DNA of 64,000 bases from Sipunculus nudus (taxonomy: Eukaryota > Annelida > Sipuncula > Golfingiida > Sipunculidae). Below, one piece after another: positions 11,170 to 22,753 of the stretch; position 1 is the stretch's first letter; each line of letters opens with the position of its first letter. The stretch is taken from positions 9,773,664 through 9,837,663 of the forward strand of contig CM049315.1 of assembly GCA_026874595.1 (NCBI GenBank), read 5' to 3'. Both the position numbers and the translations under genes were made by a program. The notes beneath the pieces were generated by a model. That model saw only the letters and a program-made list of their open reading frames with translations, was not told the origin of the DNA and searched no databases.

Positions 11170-12328
11170 GTATCCTCCAAAACGAAGTTTTGCAGATACT
11201 ATGTTTTTGACCGGGTTCCTCCGCAGCTGCCACGTTTGTTTCCAGAGAGCTCCTCTGAGAAAAATGGACCGATTTTTCCGAAACTTACACCAATTATCTA
11301 GTCACATGTGAACTAGTGCCTAACCAATTTGTGTTGACCTGTGACCTTTCCCCTCTATCCAGCGTCCATTTGTGCGTCTGTTTCCACACATAAACCCTCA
11401 TATCTTGGGAACCGATTGACCAATCAGGAAATAAAATTTATACAAATGTAGCCCTTGGATTGCTTTATAACATACACAAAAATGGTGGCGCCACCTGTAA
11501 CCATGTTTGCACAGTGTCTATCTGTTCATCTGCCTTGGGTTAAAATCACTCATATCTCTGCAGTGAATTGACTAATTCACCTGAAATTCGGCATGCATAT
11601 ACATCCAGGATAGCTTTTTGATTTTATGACAGATGGCACCACCTACATTCACGTTCAAGCTGATCACATCCAAGCTCATATCTCAGGAACCGTTTGACCG
11701 ATTGGGCCAAAATTTTGCATGTGTATAGATATCACATAGCTCTTTATCATACGCAAAACTGTTTTTGCACAGCGTCTGTCTGTTTTCTGCCGTGGGATAA
11801 TGTCACTCATATCTCGGCAGTGGTTTGACATATCTGCCTAAAATTTTGCAGTTTTATTCATCCTGGATAGCTTTCTTGATTTTATGACAGGTGGCGCCAC
11901 CTACTTTCTAGTTTATGCTGCAGACATCCGAGCTTATATCTCGGAAACCGTTTGAACGATTGAGCCAAAATTTTGCATGTGTATAGATCTCACATAGGTC
12001 TTTATCATACACAAAACTGGAGGGGTCACCTGCAACCATTTTTGTACAGCGTCTGTCTGTTTGTCTGCCGTTGGCTAAAATCACTCATATACATGTAGTG
12101 GTTTGACTTTTCTGCCTAAAATTTTGCATATGTATACAACTTGGACAGCTTTCTGGATTTGTGGTAGGTGGCACAACCTACATACACATTTAGGCTGCAG
12201 ACATCCATGCTGATATGCAACATACCTCACTCTATTTCCCCTTGCCACTCAATCCATGCCTCACTTCAACCGTTCCACTCTGATTTTGGCGGATACACGT
12301 GGTCACTTGTCGGCTACCCGTATTCTAG
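11170..12328 (+). mobile_element. Inner element (family C), copy 1
   Basis: It starts GTATCCTCCAAAACGAAG and ends ...GGATACACGTGGTCACTTG...CGTATTCTAG. The 5' end is self-complementary (GTATCC...GGATAC around AAAACGAAGTTTT). The 3' end has a GTAGTCG/CGACTAC-type hairpin a few bases before CTAG followed by T. The interior has ~280-bp units, each with two GGTGGCGCCACC palindromes and phrases such as CTCATATCTCGGGAACCG. It lies within the 338-bp array at a T-run. Confidence 0.65.
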
Positions 12329-12512
12329 TTTTTAAAGTTTACACATTTTTTCTCTATTTTTGAGATATATAAATAAAGACTAAATCTTGGCCTGTTGGTT
12401 AATCTGTTTGATGCTTCAGTTGAATGGGTATATACTACCATTCTGATGATAAAATTTCCTTTAGCGAATCTCTTCCCTGTCAGCTGAGCGACATTACCCA
12501 TGGGTCACTTGT

Positions 12513-13902
12513 TTTAAGTTATTAGCATAAATAAAAATTCAATACCTTAAATTTTGACCAACTTTAGCTACGGCACATTTTTTTCCTGTAAGCACTGTTG
12601 ATTTAATTTTCACAGCATATATACATAAGGATTTAATCTTATAAAATCTGAAATTTCAAAGGAATTGATTGAAAAGAGAAACTTTTATTCAAGTTTCCAT
12701 ACACCATGTCAAGTGTTGTTTACATCAGGCCCACCTAGTAGTTCAGCCTTCACTTAAATTATGTAACCCTCTCCAGGCAGCTTGCCTTGGCTCAGCTTGG
12801 CCACTACTTGCAGGCTTCCCCTCTGCCCTGCCCTCTGCCGCCCCCCCCCCCCCCCAGCTGGTGCATAAACTAGATGAATGTTATAATTTACTGTATTAGA
12901 TTCATTCTTATTCTAGGCTGTGCTACATTTTAGATTTTGTATTGTACCACCAGGGTTACAATGATTAAAGTGAACATTTAATTGTTTCCACAAAGTGGTG
13001 TATTGCTATATGAAAGTGTGCATGTTCATCAGATATGTAATTCTTTACTTCAGAAGAGTAAAAACTTCACCAAGTGTGAAATTGACTATTAATTCCAGTA
13101 TAAAAATAATAGCTGAGATAGTTATTAGCACAAAATTGATGTTTGTCCCTCGTTCAACTAAGAGTGCGTATATTTTATTTAAAAAGATGGTTTTATTTAA
13201 TCAGATTTACTGAATCTTTTATTTTGGTGAATAAAATTAAGCATGTACTGAAAGCTCCAATGTACAAAACTTTTCAATAGTGATTCAAAGAATAATCTTG
13301 AAGATGCCATGTTGTGGCATTATTTTCTTTTAAATTCACTTGAAACATGTGTGATTTAAAAATAATAAAATATATGTGTATGTATAATATGACCCGATAT
13401 GAGCTACACTCTGGATAAATAAATAATGAATACAACATAGAATTCTGATATTTTAACTTATATTTTCAGAATTTGTATATTACAAATTTATAAAACTTGT
13501 AAATAAAAAAAATGAATCTGATAAAAACTGTTAATTGAAAAGTGGATATGCTAAAAAATAGGCTTAAATATAAACTGAAATGCATTATTCCCTTGAAAGT
13601 GAAATAAAGGTATTAGTCCATTTTGTCCACTTGCCTGTCCATCTGTAAATTTTTCATATGCATCACAGTATCTCAAAACATTTACTTTTTTTCTTCATGA
13701 CAGTCTTGTCAGAGTATTAGTTTTGCAATCATATATTTTAAACTTTTCTATAACCAAGTAGGAGGGCCCCTTTCCTCTTAGCTTCTCAAATGCTTATATA
13801 TACGAAAAACATTACAATAGAATATTTGCATATTCTGCATTTGCAACAATTTCAAACTTACCGTAAGCTGAGCGCCGTGACCCATGGGTCTCTTGTTTTT
13901 CA
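12513..13902 (+). mobile_element. Family A copy 1, 3' segment
   Basis: The body resumes with TAAGTTATTAGCATAAAT and runs through a poly-C tract (12841-12855) to the 3' end TAAGCTGAGCGCCGTGACCCATGGGTCTCTTGT (13868-13901). It is collinear with the intact copy in inverse orientation at 58848-59905, including the CACCAGGGTTACAATGATTAAAGTG block. Confidence 0.7.
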
Positions 13903-14738
13903 TTTTGACAATCCCTACCTGTTAACACTGACTTGATTTCACTGTTAAAAATGCTGTTATAGACATATCTTGGCATGCAAGTCTTTTTCTTTTATATATT
14001 CATATTGCACTATAGCTAGTTAACTCCCATTTTGAAATTAGGTCACTGTTACCCATTTCTGATATAATCATTCTGTGCATCATTCTTATTGTCCTTTTTT
14101 TTATGTTGTGTATAATGGTATTTATGATCATTTTATATGTGGGTAACAAATTTTGATGTTACCTTTACCTTAGTCTCAATGTCATGTTTCTGTGAATGTT
14201 AGCCATTAATTAATCTTAATTGAAAAGCATGTGAGGTTTCTGCACATGATGGGTTGCTGTGTGTATTTGCAGATGCAAATGCCACTTCATAAAAATTTAA
14301 TTTCATTTGTTATTGAATTAATTGAGTGCTTATTCACTTATTTCCTATATGCATTATACTGTTAAAATATTTCAGGGTGCAAAATAGAGGGTGCACACAT
14401 GCACTTTTGCATGTACATTTTCTTCTGTGTAGCCAGTGTAGGTAGAAATTGTACTGAGGGTGCACTCTGTGCACGTGTTGTTAACTAATAAAAAAATGGT
14501 TGGTGCATTATCTTATTTTTTTAATATCCATGAATATCACAATCATAATAGCATTTCTATTCTTTGAGTTACAGAAACTACTTTAAATTCACAAGAAAAT
14601 TTTCTTACTAGTATTACAAGGTGCATATTGAAAACTTTGGGTGCATGTGGGTTTTGTTTCAAGGGTGCATGGAGCATATAAATGCTTTAGTATAATTTGT
14701 ACTGTTATTTCTTAACACTATACACTTAATAATTTCAG
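13903..14738. other. 5' flank or 5'-UTR intron of PFAS
   Basis: No repeat family or coding frame was recognised. Several GGGTGCA-type words occur around 14380-14670. A splice acceptor (AATTTCAG, ending 14738) closes the stretch five bases before the PFAS start codon, so at least part of it is probably an intron whose non-coding first exon and promoter lie further upstream and could not be located. Confidence 0.45.
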
Positions 14739-14894
14739 GAAGCATGGCTATAAGAAAGTATTTTCGGCAGCCAGCCCTGAGTGCTGGGGCCACAGAGATA
14801 GTGATAAAGAAAATACAAGCAGCCGCTGAAGGGCTTACAGTTACAGACCTACAGACTGAACTTTGCTTTTATGTGGTATTGGATAAAAATTCAG
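14739..14894 (+). CDS. PFAS: PFAS exon 1 (first coding)
   Basis: Acceptor TTTCAG ends at 14738; the ATG is at 14744 and the donor is CAG|GTAAGT. It encodes residues 1-50 plus one base. The chosen Met opens an N terminus ending in QTELCFYVV, which matches the ETELCYNV-type segment near the start of animal PFAS. The acceptor before the ATG implies an upstream non-coding exon. Confidence 0.9.
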
Positions 14895-17800
14895 GTAAGT
14901 GAATCAACATTTCTTGTGCAGCTGTCACGCCTGTCATTCTAAAACTGCTTCTTCTCCTTCAAGAAATGGTCTTGTATCATCACCAGGGAGATGACACAGG
15001 GCTGAGAATAATCCTGCTAATCAGAATGGAGTATTCTAGGTTTCAAACTTGATAAGTCCGAATAACCTAGACCATGTTTGAAAAAATTTTGAAAACTGGG
15101 TAAACCAAATGTTTCTTATTAGGGACACGCTTGAAAAGCGGGAGCCCTATAGTAATCAACCTGTCAGTCTGTCTGTCTGTCCGGCCGTCTGTCCGTCCAT
15201 CTGTCCGTTCCTCCGTCCATCCAACAAATTCTTTCCGGATGATAACTCCAGTTAGGATTGACGGATTGAGTTCAAACCTGAAATATGTATTAACCATTAA
15301 TTATGGAAGATTCCTATTGATTTTGGGGTCTGGAGGTCAAAGGTCAAAAAAGTTATTCACAGTTTGGTGTTAAATTTTAGGTCCCTCTTTCAGCAGGGCA
15401 GAAATCATAATTGTAACCATAATTGTTTGTTCCACCTTAACAGTTGGACAGGTCCTCATGTCAACAGCAAACAGGCATGATATATGGTCATAGTCAGCCA
15501 TTTTTTCTGTAGTTATGCGGTAAAAACCATTACTGAACACCTAGTAAGGTTGCACTCTCTTAACAAATATGCATGCAAAAGGACACACATTGTTAAAACA
15601 ATAACTCATAAAAAGGATTTCATATAAGGTCCCCAGACTCACGGCAGTGATGGACCTTTTGATGAGCTACATCACGTTTGAAGATGGGTGACCTTGATGA
15701 ATTTTCAAGGTCACAGAGGTGATAATGCTAAAATGATGTTAACCAAATAGCTCGCAAACAATTTAAATAACACTCACTGAACTTGCACCAGTAATGTTTG
15801 TTATGAAGGGCTAGGTCAAGTTCGAAGATGAATGACCTTGAGAGAGGCGATAATTCTCAAATGATGTTAATGCAATAACTCGCAAAGAATTTGATGAACA
15901 ATCAATTTTGTTACTGTATAATAACTCCCCTAACATATGATGGATAGGATTCAAACATAAGATGTATCACCCATGGCCTAAGGGAGAAGCTTATTGATTT
16001 TGGGTCAGAAGGAAAAAAAAAGTAATACACAGTTTGGTGTTCAGTAGCTGGTGTCTCCTTCAGCAGGCCAGAAATGGTTGAATCTTTTTCGAGTCACTTG
16101 TGTACAGCAGCATTACATTTTCACAGCATATTTTGTACAGACAATTTGAAGATTCCCCAGAAAAGGATACACTGGCCCAACGAACCACAGTGGCTCTCAT
16201 TTAGACCATGTTTGGACAAATCTATCTCCACTTCCAGCATCTCAAGGAATTTGGACCTATTATAGTGACCATCAACAAATTTACATTGATATTCATATGT
16301 AGCCATTCTACACATCACAGCGCATCTGTACACCCAAGCCCAAGAACAGCTGAATCTCAGTTCAAGAGAATGACCATTTAATCACTACTAACCAGCAGCT
16401 GACTCTCTCTAATACTACAAGATTCATGTACAGACTCAAGCCTCACATATAATAAGGCCAATTCAACATACAAATACTGGAAAAATATTTGACACAGCCC
16501 AGCCAAGACTTCAACCAAGAACAATTGGCACAGGTAATACAGAAATACAGAAACTAAAAATGCATGCAGTTCTTTTATATCATTATTTTGATAGCTTTGA
16601 ACATTTTCACTTTACCATATCTTTTCTTCCAGTTAATACATGTCAGCTGTTCTATACAGGTTCTTTAATTTTCAAATATCACTCTATCAGCCCATGCTAC
16701 CAAAGTAAACCAAATTCACAGTACTTTTATAATGACTGCATCTTTTGTTGGGCCCTTACTGACCTGTCAGTTTTCTAGTTTGTTAATAATATTAGGGAAA
16801 TGTAAAATAAGTGAATATGATCAAATTCTTGAAAGCACATATTTATCCAGAGTCACACTAACGGTGGAAGTAGTGTAGGTTCAACTTCACCACATTTCAC
16901 AAAGTAAACAAATTGTTTGTATTAAATAGACTCCTAAGATTAATGAATGTAACAGTCAGCTGTGTAATCAAGTTAAAGTTCTCAATAATAATAGTAATAA
17001 AAATCAAGACTTATATTCTATGTGTTAATGCTACTAGAAAAAATGAAAGAAAAGAAAGAAAGAACAGATTTCTTTAAAGCACACTTTATCATGAGCCACA
17101 GTAACTCTGGAATGTGGATGTGTGAGTTCAATTTCACAACATTTCAAAGCTTCACCTCTTTGTGTATGCTCTTTACACAGCGCTTTACCCATACGCCTTC
17201 TACCTATATCGTAAGCACTATTTGTTATGACCTTTGTATCTTGAATCTCTACACCAGAGGAGAGAACTGTATTTTGATCCAATCAGATGAGACCCTGTGC
17301 TGGAAGACAAAACGGTTTACCAGCCAAGCAAGGAATACACAAAGCCAATGTTGTTCATTTCGTTTTGAGTGACTGCTCAACGCCCTGGCGATCATTTGAA
17401 CAGGCCACAGGCTCAGAGAGAATGTGGTTTCTGGGCGGAGCCTGATGCCTGTCAAGTGTTTGTTGACTTGCATTTTGTTGGCTGCTAGTCACATCAGCAT
17501 TTTTTTTTTCAGCAGATAGGCCCATGTGCACCACGTGGTGTTTAAGTGCATCATAAACGGTCAAAGCAGGCAGCAGGAAAATCAGTAGCTTCTTTATAAG
17601 CACAAGATTTCTGCTGCCTCGGGAGCGTACACTGTGTGATCCACATGCATCATAGGTATCTTGGAACCTTGGTTCATAAATGAAGTGCAAAATGTTACAA
17701 AAGACTGGAACAGTATGCTTGTTGCACAATGCTACAGCAACATGGAAAAGTACAGTCAGTATTGTGATTTGATTGATTGTTGACTTTGGTAATTGTTTGT

Positions 17801-20800
17801 TGCCTTTGGTAATTAATCCTCTGAAAAAGAGGAATGATGGACCTTAGAGAAAACTTTTTGATCAGGCAAGCACTAGATCGTAGTGAATCTGGTATAAGAA
17901 TGTCTTGTTGTACAGGGGTCTAGAGGTTTACAGAGGTGGTAGTCAAGGTAACAGGTCTTTGTTCAGTATATTGCAACAAGTGAAGAGTGTTCACTACTTT
18001 ATGTGTCCCATTTTGGTAGCGATCATGTATAACAGTATGAATCCCTGAGAGGAGCCATCCATGAGAAATGCACTTAGTTTTCATCTCAAAAGCTATTCAT
18101 AAAATTGACTTTATTGTGTCAATGCATAAAAATTTCATATTCAGTTAGAAATGTCCTGGCATTATTTATTCAAATTTTAACGTTGGTAAGTGTGATTTCA
18201 GTGTTACTTGACAAAATTGGCCAGAATTTTACAATTTTGATAACAGACACAAAAAAAATGGTATTTAATGTGTGTAAGGTAAGGTATAGTCTGCTGGGCT
18301 TTTACACCCGAGCCTAATGGCTCATCCGGCTGGAGCTTATCCCGGTTTCGGTAGCGTGAAGCGACTAAGGAGTTAAACTCCTCCTGGATGGGACGCTAGT
18401 CCATTGCAGGTTACCTTTCCAGTATTTACTGGTACCTATTTCTACTGCTGGGTGGACAGAGGCACGCTTGCGGTTGGGACCTTGCCTAAGGGTCTTGGCA
18501 CGGTGTGGATCTGACTGGGATTCAAACTCACGACCTCTTGATTATAAGCCCGGCACCTTAACCATTACACCACCGCCCCCCACATTTAATGTGTGTATAC
18601 TGCTTTATTGATGGTATGGGTATTTGCCAACTTTTTGCACACCCTTGACTGTAATCATTCTAACCTAATTTGTTTTTAATAGAAATTTTAAGTTTTCAGG
18701 TTAATTAAAGTTTAAAAAAAAGTATTATATATACCACAAACTTACTTAAAATGCCTTTTACTACCTGAACAGGTTATATTACTGGAATCTATGAAAGGTT
18801 AATAATGTACAATATAAAATTTAATTGTATATTTTTGTTATTACAGACATTACAATTGAAGAAGAGAAGTCCCTTCAGTGGATTATAAGTATTCCATTTG
18901 AGGAAGGGAAGCTTCAGCTTAAGTCACATTTGCAGCAAACCTCAGACTCAAGCCAACTTCTGGTAGAAATTGGTCCCAGGTAGCTATGTTAATGATATTT
19001 TAGTGAATATATATTGTGGTCACAGGTCTTCCTGGCCAGTATCACAAGTTTGAAACATAATCCCTTTGTGTTATAAAAAATACACAATTCTTGAACTTCA
19101 TTCTTAAGACGTAGTGACACAGTCACCAAATTGGTTGCAAGTGAACATATCTAAGGCCACAGAAACATCTGAAGACACATCATGCACTGGGGATGGTCAC
19201 ATACACAGCACCTGCAGGTGTAATATACATTGCTTGGTTAATGATGTAGGGTATGGAACCAAAAAGGAATTCTTCAGATGTAAGCTAGCATTAAAAAAAT
19301 AAGCAGATGCCTCCTTTTAAAATAATTAGTTTGAAGAAAAAAAAATAGATAAAAATTTACTGGTCTTTTGATACTTGTTTAAAAACTGGTTAAGATATGT
19401 TTTATGAAAAGCTCATTAGAAAAAAGATGAAAATCTGAACTTTCTTTACAGATTAAACTTTTCCACTGCATTCTCCACCAATGCTGTGTCAATATGCCAG
19501 GCAGTTGGATTACAAGCGGTTCAGAGGATAGAGTTCTCCACACGGTACTTGATACATCTGTCCAGGCCAGAATCGGGTCAGGGCGATGGACCATGCTACA
19601 GCACAGCGGTGGAGACAGCCATTGTGTCAGCCTTACATGATAGAATGACCCAGTGTCGGTACACCAAACCTGTTGAGAGTTTTGATCTTCATGTCAAGTC
19701 GGAGCCGGTGTATGAGGTTGATGTCATGGAGCTTGGACAGGCAGCCCTGGAGAAAGCAAACAAGGACCTAGGTAAGTTAAATGTTCAAAAGGACATGTAT
19801 ATGGTGATATTTCCTATACACAATCTAATAATAATCTAAATTTAAGGCCTCTTTTGCATTACATAACACCTGAATTCTGGTTAAAACATTTTTGCTATAA
19901 GAGCTTATTTTCTATTGAAGGTAAATAAAAGCAATGAAATAAGAAAAGGAAAGATATTAGACCTGCATAGGTCCGTATAATTTTGTCAAGGCAATCCCTA
20001 TACTGTTACTCAGTTGACCCTATGTCCAGCTACCCTATTGCTATTTCAGTAATTAATAATACAAGTATCCCCACAGGTGGCATCTGTGATTCTCATGTAG
20101 TTCTTACCCCTTAGTAATGATTGGGCCCCCTGGAGAAAGATAGTAAACTAATTGCACCCCACAGAAGGAGCCAATACATGAATTGTAAAATGGTCATTGA
20201 ACATAAATGAACTTGATAAAAAAAATAAAAAATTATTCCTCGACTAGAACTATATTAGCTCTGCCTAACAAGAAGACAAATTGCATGATCACTTTATTTT
20301 CAAACCTGCAAGTGTACATTTCCTTAATTAGATCTTATTAAAAACTCTGACTCACTCTTGTCTTTTTTCCAAAAAAAAAAAATATATACTTTTTGATGGG
20401 AAATTGTTGACATGATGTTCCATATTGGAATGAGAGTCCTAGTGCATATAAAAACTACAAACTTGCTGGGAAGGCTTATCTTCATGTCTGCCAGTGATCA
20501 GATGTGGACACTCACTTAGGTTTTATGAGCGTCACAACAGTATTTTGTCATTCATTTTAAGTCGGTTGTCTGCAATCTGTTTGCGAATCTGATCAGATGT
20601 ACGCTCCATATGAAAAATATTTGGGTTGTTTTCATGAGGTCGAAAAAGATATTGAACTGATTCGTCAGCATACATATGATAGTATTCACACTGGTGTAGC
20701 AATGTGCCCAGAGGAGGCGTGTACAGGGTAAACAGGATGGGTCTGAGAAATGTCCCTTGAAGGATTCTGCTGTCAAGATTTTGAGATGTTGAGATGACCT

Positions 20801-22663
20801 AGCTGCGTTAAATGAGGTAGGATCAAAACCAAATGAGAGCATTTTCAGTTAACCTAATGCTTGAAGAGTTAGCAACAGATGTTGATGACTTAAAGTATCA
20901 AAAGTTCTTGGTCAATTAATACTAGCAGCACACAAATATGTACTCTCCTGGAGCACACTGGATATCATAATGAACACAGAGTGCTGTTGTCTCATCACTG
21001 TGGCTGCTGTGGTATTCTGACTGGTAGGTAAGTTGCTCTTCTTCAGGTGTTTGTGTAGCCTGGTGGCTGCCACCTTCTCCATTGGCTTTGAAGTAAGACA
21101 CATATATAACATTAGACACTTGCCTGAAATTCTTTGAGATGTCCAGTCCTGTGTTGCCACTTTGAGGGGTTGAGTAACAAGAGCAATTTTTTAAGCACAA
21201 GGAAATTGTTGTTTCTTATTTATTCCAGAAGATGCTATCATATGTCTTAATTCATCATTAGTTTCAGGGGTAGAGATGACAATAGAGCGCTAGACTGTGG
21301 TGTCACATAACAAGGGGATGACATCTGTGGTGTCACATAATAAGGGGATGACATCTGTGGTGTCACATAATAAGGGGATGACATCAGTCAAGATGGTGGA
21401 AGTGTCTGCTGTTTATGTGGATAGCTCAATGTCTTGTATTTTCTGAACAAAAAATGCTTTGAAATCCTCCACAAGTCAAGCAACAGGCTTATAAGGCAAA
21501 ACAGCTTTTTGTCTATGCCAAGCAAATTGTTCACAAGCTTAAAAAACCTCTTTGAGTCACTATGGACTGTCATCAGCAATCTGGTTCTGGTAGAAATATA
21601 TATTTTATATTTAATAAGGCTGTTGATGTGTGTCTTCCGTGTCAGGTAGAGTTCATGATGGACAGTCAGACCAGTCTTTTACTTTGCCTGTGCTCTTGTG
21701 TAGCAGCTCTAGGGCCTGTTGCATACATTACACTGGGTTTAAGCCCAGTAGTGGGCCTACATACTGTTGTTACAATTATGACATTATAATGGTTACTACA
21801 GTGAGATGCAGATGCCAATCCACTTAAAGTCAACTACATGACTTAAGTCATGTTATTGCACCACACCTTATCTTGCTTGTGTACCACTCAGTATGGTATG
21901 GATGTGTGTCTTGACTGGTGCGTGGATATTCATTATCATCTCCAGTTTTGAATTGCAGTGTGATACAAGATCAATCATCAAGATCACCACACAGTGCAGA
22001 ATTCTGCATGTCTATGTGAACTGTTCAAAATTGTTCAAACTTAAAAGTTACAAATCCGGAGTCCCAACAGTTGCACCATCACACTCTATAAACTAATCTT
22101 AGTATTTCACTGTTCTCTTGAAGTTTGTCCCAAACTAATAGATAAAGAGGTGTTTGGTTATATTCCAGGTCTTGCGTTTGACAGCTGGGATCTTGATTAC
22201 TACACCAAACTTTTTCGTGAAACCATCAAAAGGAACCCCACCAATGTAGAATGCTTTGATCTCGCTCAGTCTAACAGGTGTGTCCTTTATTTTCATTCTT
22301 CCTTTTTACTTTATATTAAAACATAAACATACAAATGTAAATTGGAAATTTGTATGGAGTTATCATATAAGTATCATTTTGTCATGAATTGATTAATTAC
22401 CACTTTACAATTAAGGGATGAAACTTTTGGATAGTTGACTGTCAAGAAAAATCATGAATTCTTTGATCATTTTTTATTTAAACTTTAACACTAGTTGTGT
22501 ATACTTGTGATTGCAATTTACATGATCATACTTGTAATTAAATCTTTCAAAATATTTGTCAATTTTTATATGACTGGAACTTAAACATTATTAATTATCT
22601 GTCGCAATAATTTTCTTTAATAAGTTTCCTTCATTATATACTTACAATTCATACATACATATG

Positions 22664-22753
<90 letters not shown>

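Larger units (their letters stand above)
8763..12512 (+). mobile_element. Composite tandem-array element, copy 1 (family B)
   Basis: The left end is TTAGCTCAGCTGACT..., with a hairpin and a (GTCC/GTCT)n microsatellite. The right end is CAGCTGAGCGACATTACCCATGGGTCACTTGT. The inverted dodecamer shared by both ends (GCTCAGCTGACT / AGTCAGCTGAGC) acts as a subterminal inverted repeat. The interior is a seven-copy ~338-bp tandem array followed by an inner element (11170-12328). The element splits a family-A body between T residues with no duplication beyond T, so its ends are well fixed. Architecture and T/T insertion recall HINE/'pearl'-type Helentron derivatives (inference). No ORF of note. Confidence 0.7.

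Noticed and set aside
17355-17729. 124-codon minus-strand ORF in PFAS intron 1 as a nested gene
   Set aside because: No recognisable domain, several equally long overlapping frames, and flanking duplicated repeat-like DNA; kept only as an unidentified stretch.
18277-18583. Functional tRNA gene
   Set aside because: A and B boxes are present, but the sequence extends into a SINE body with target duplications and does not close a full cloverleaf.
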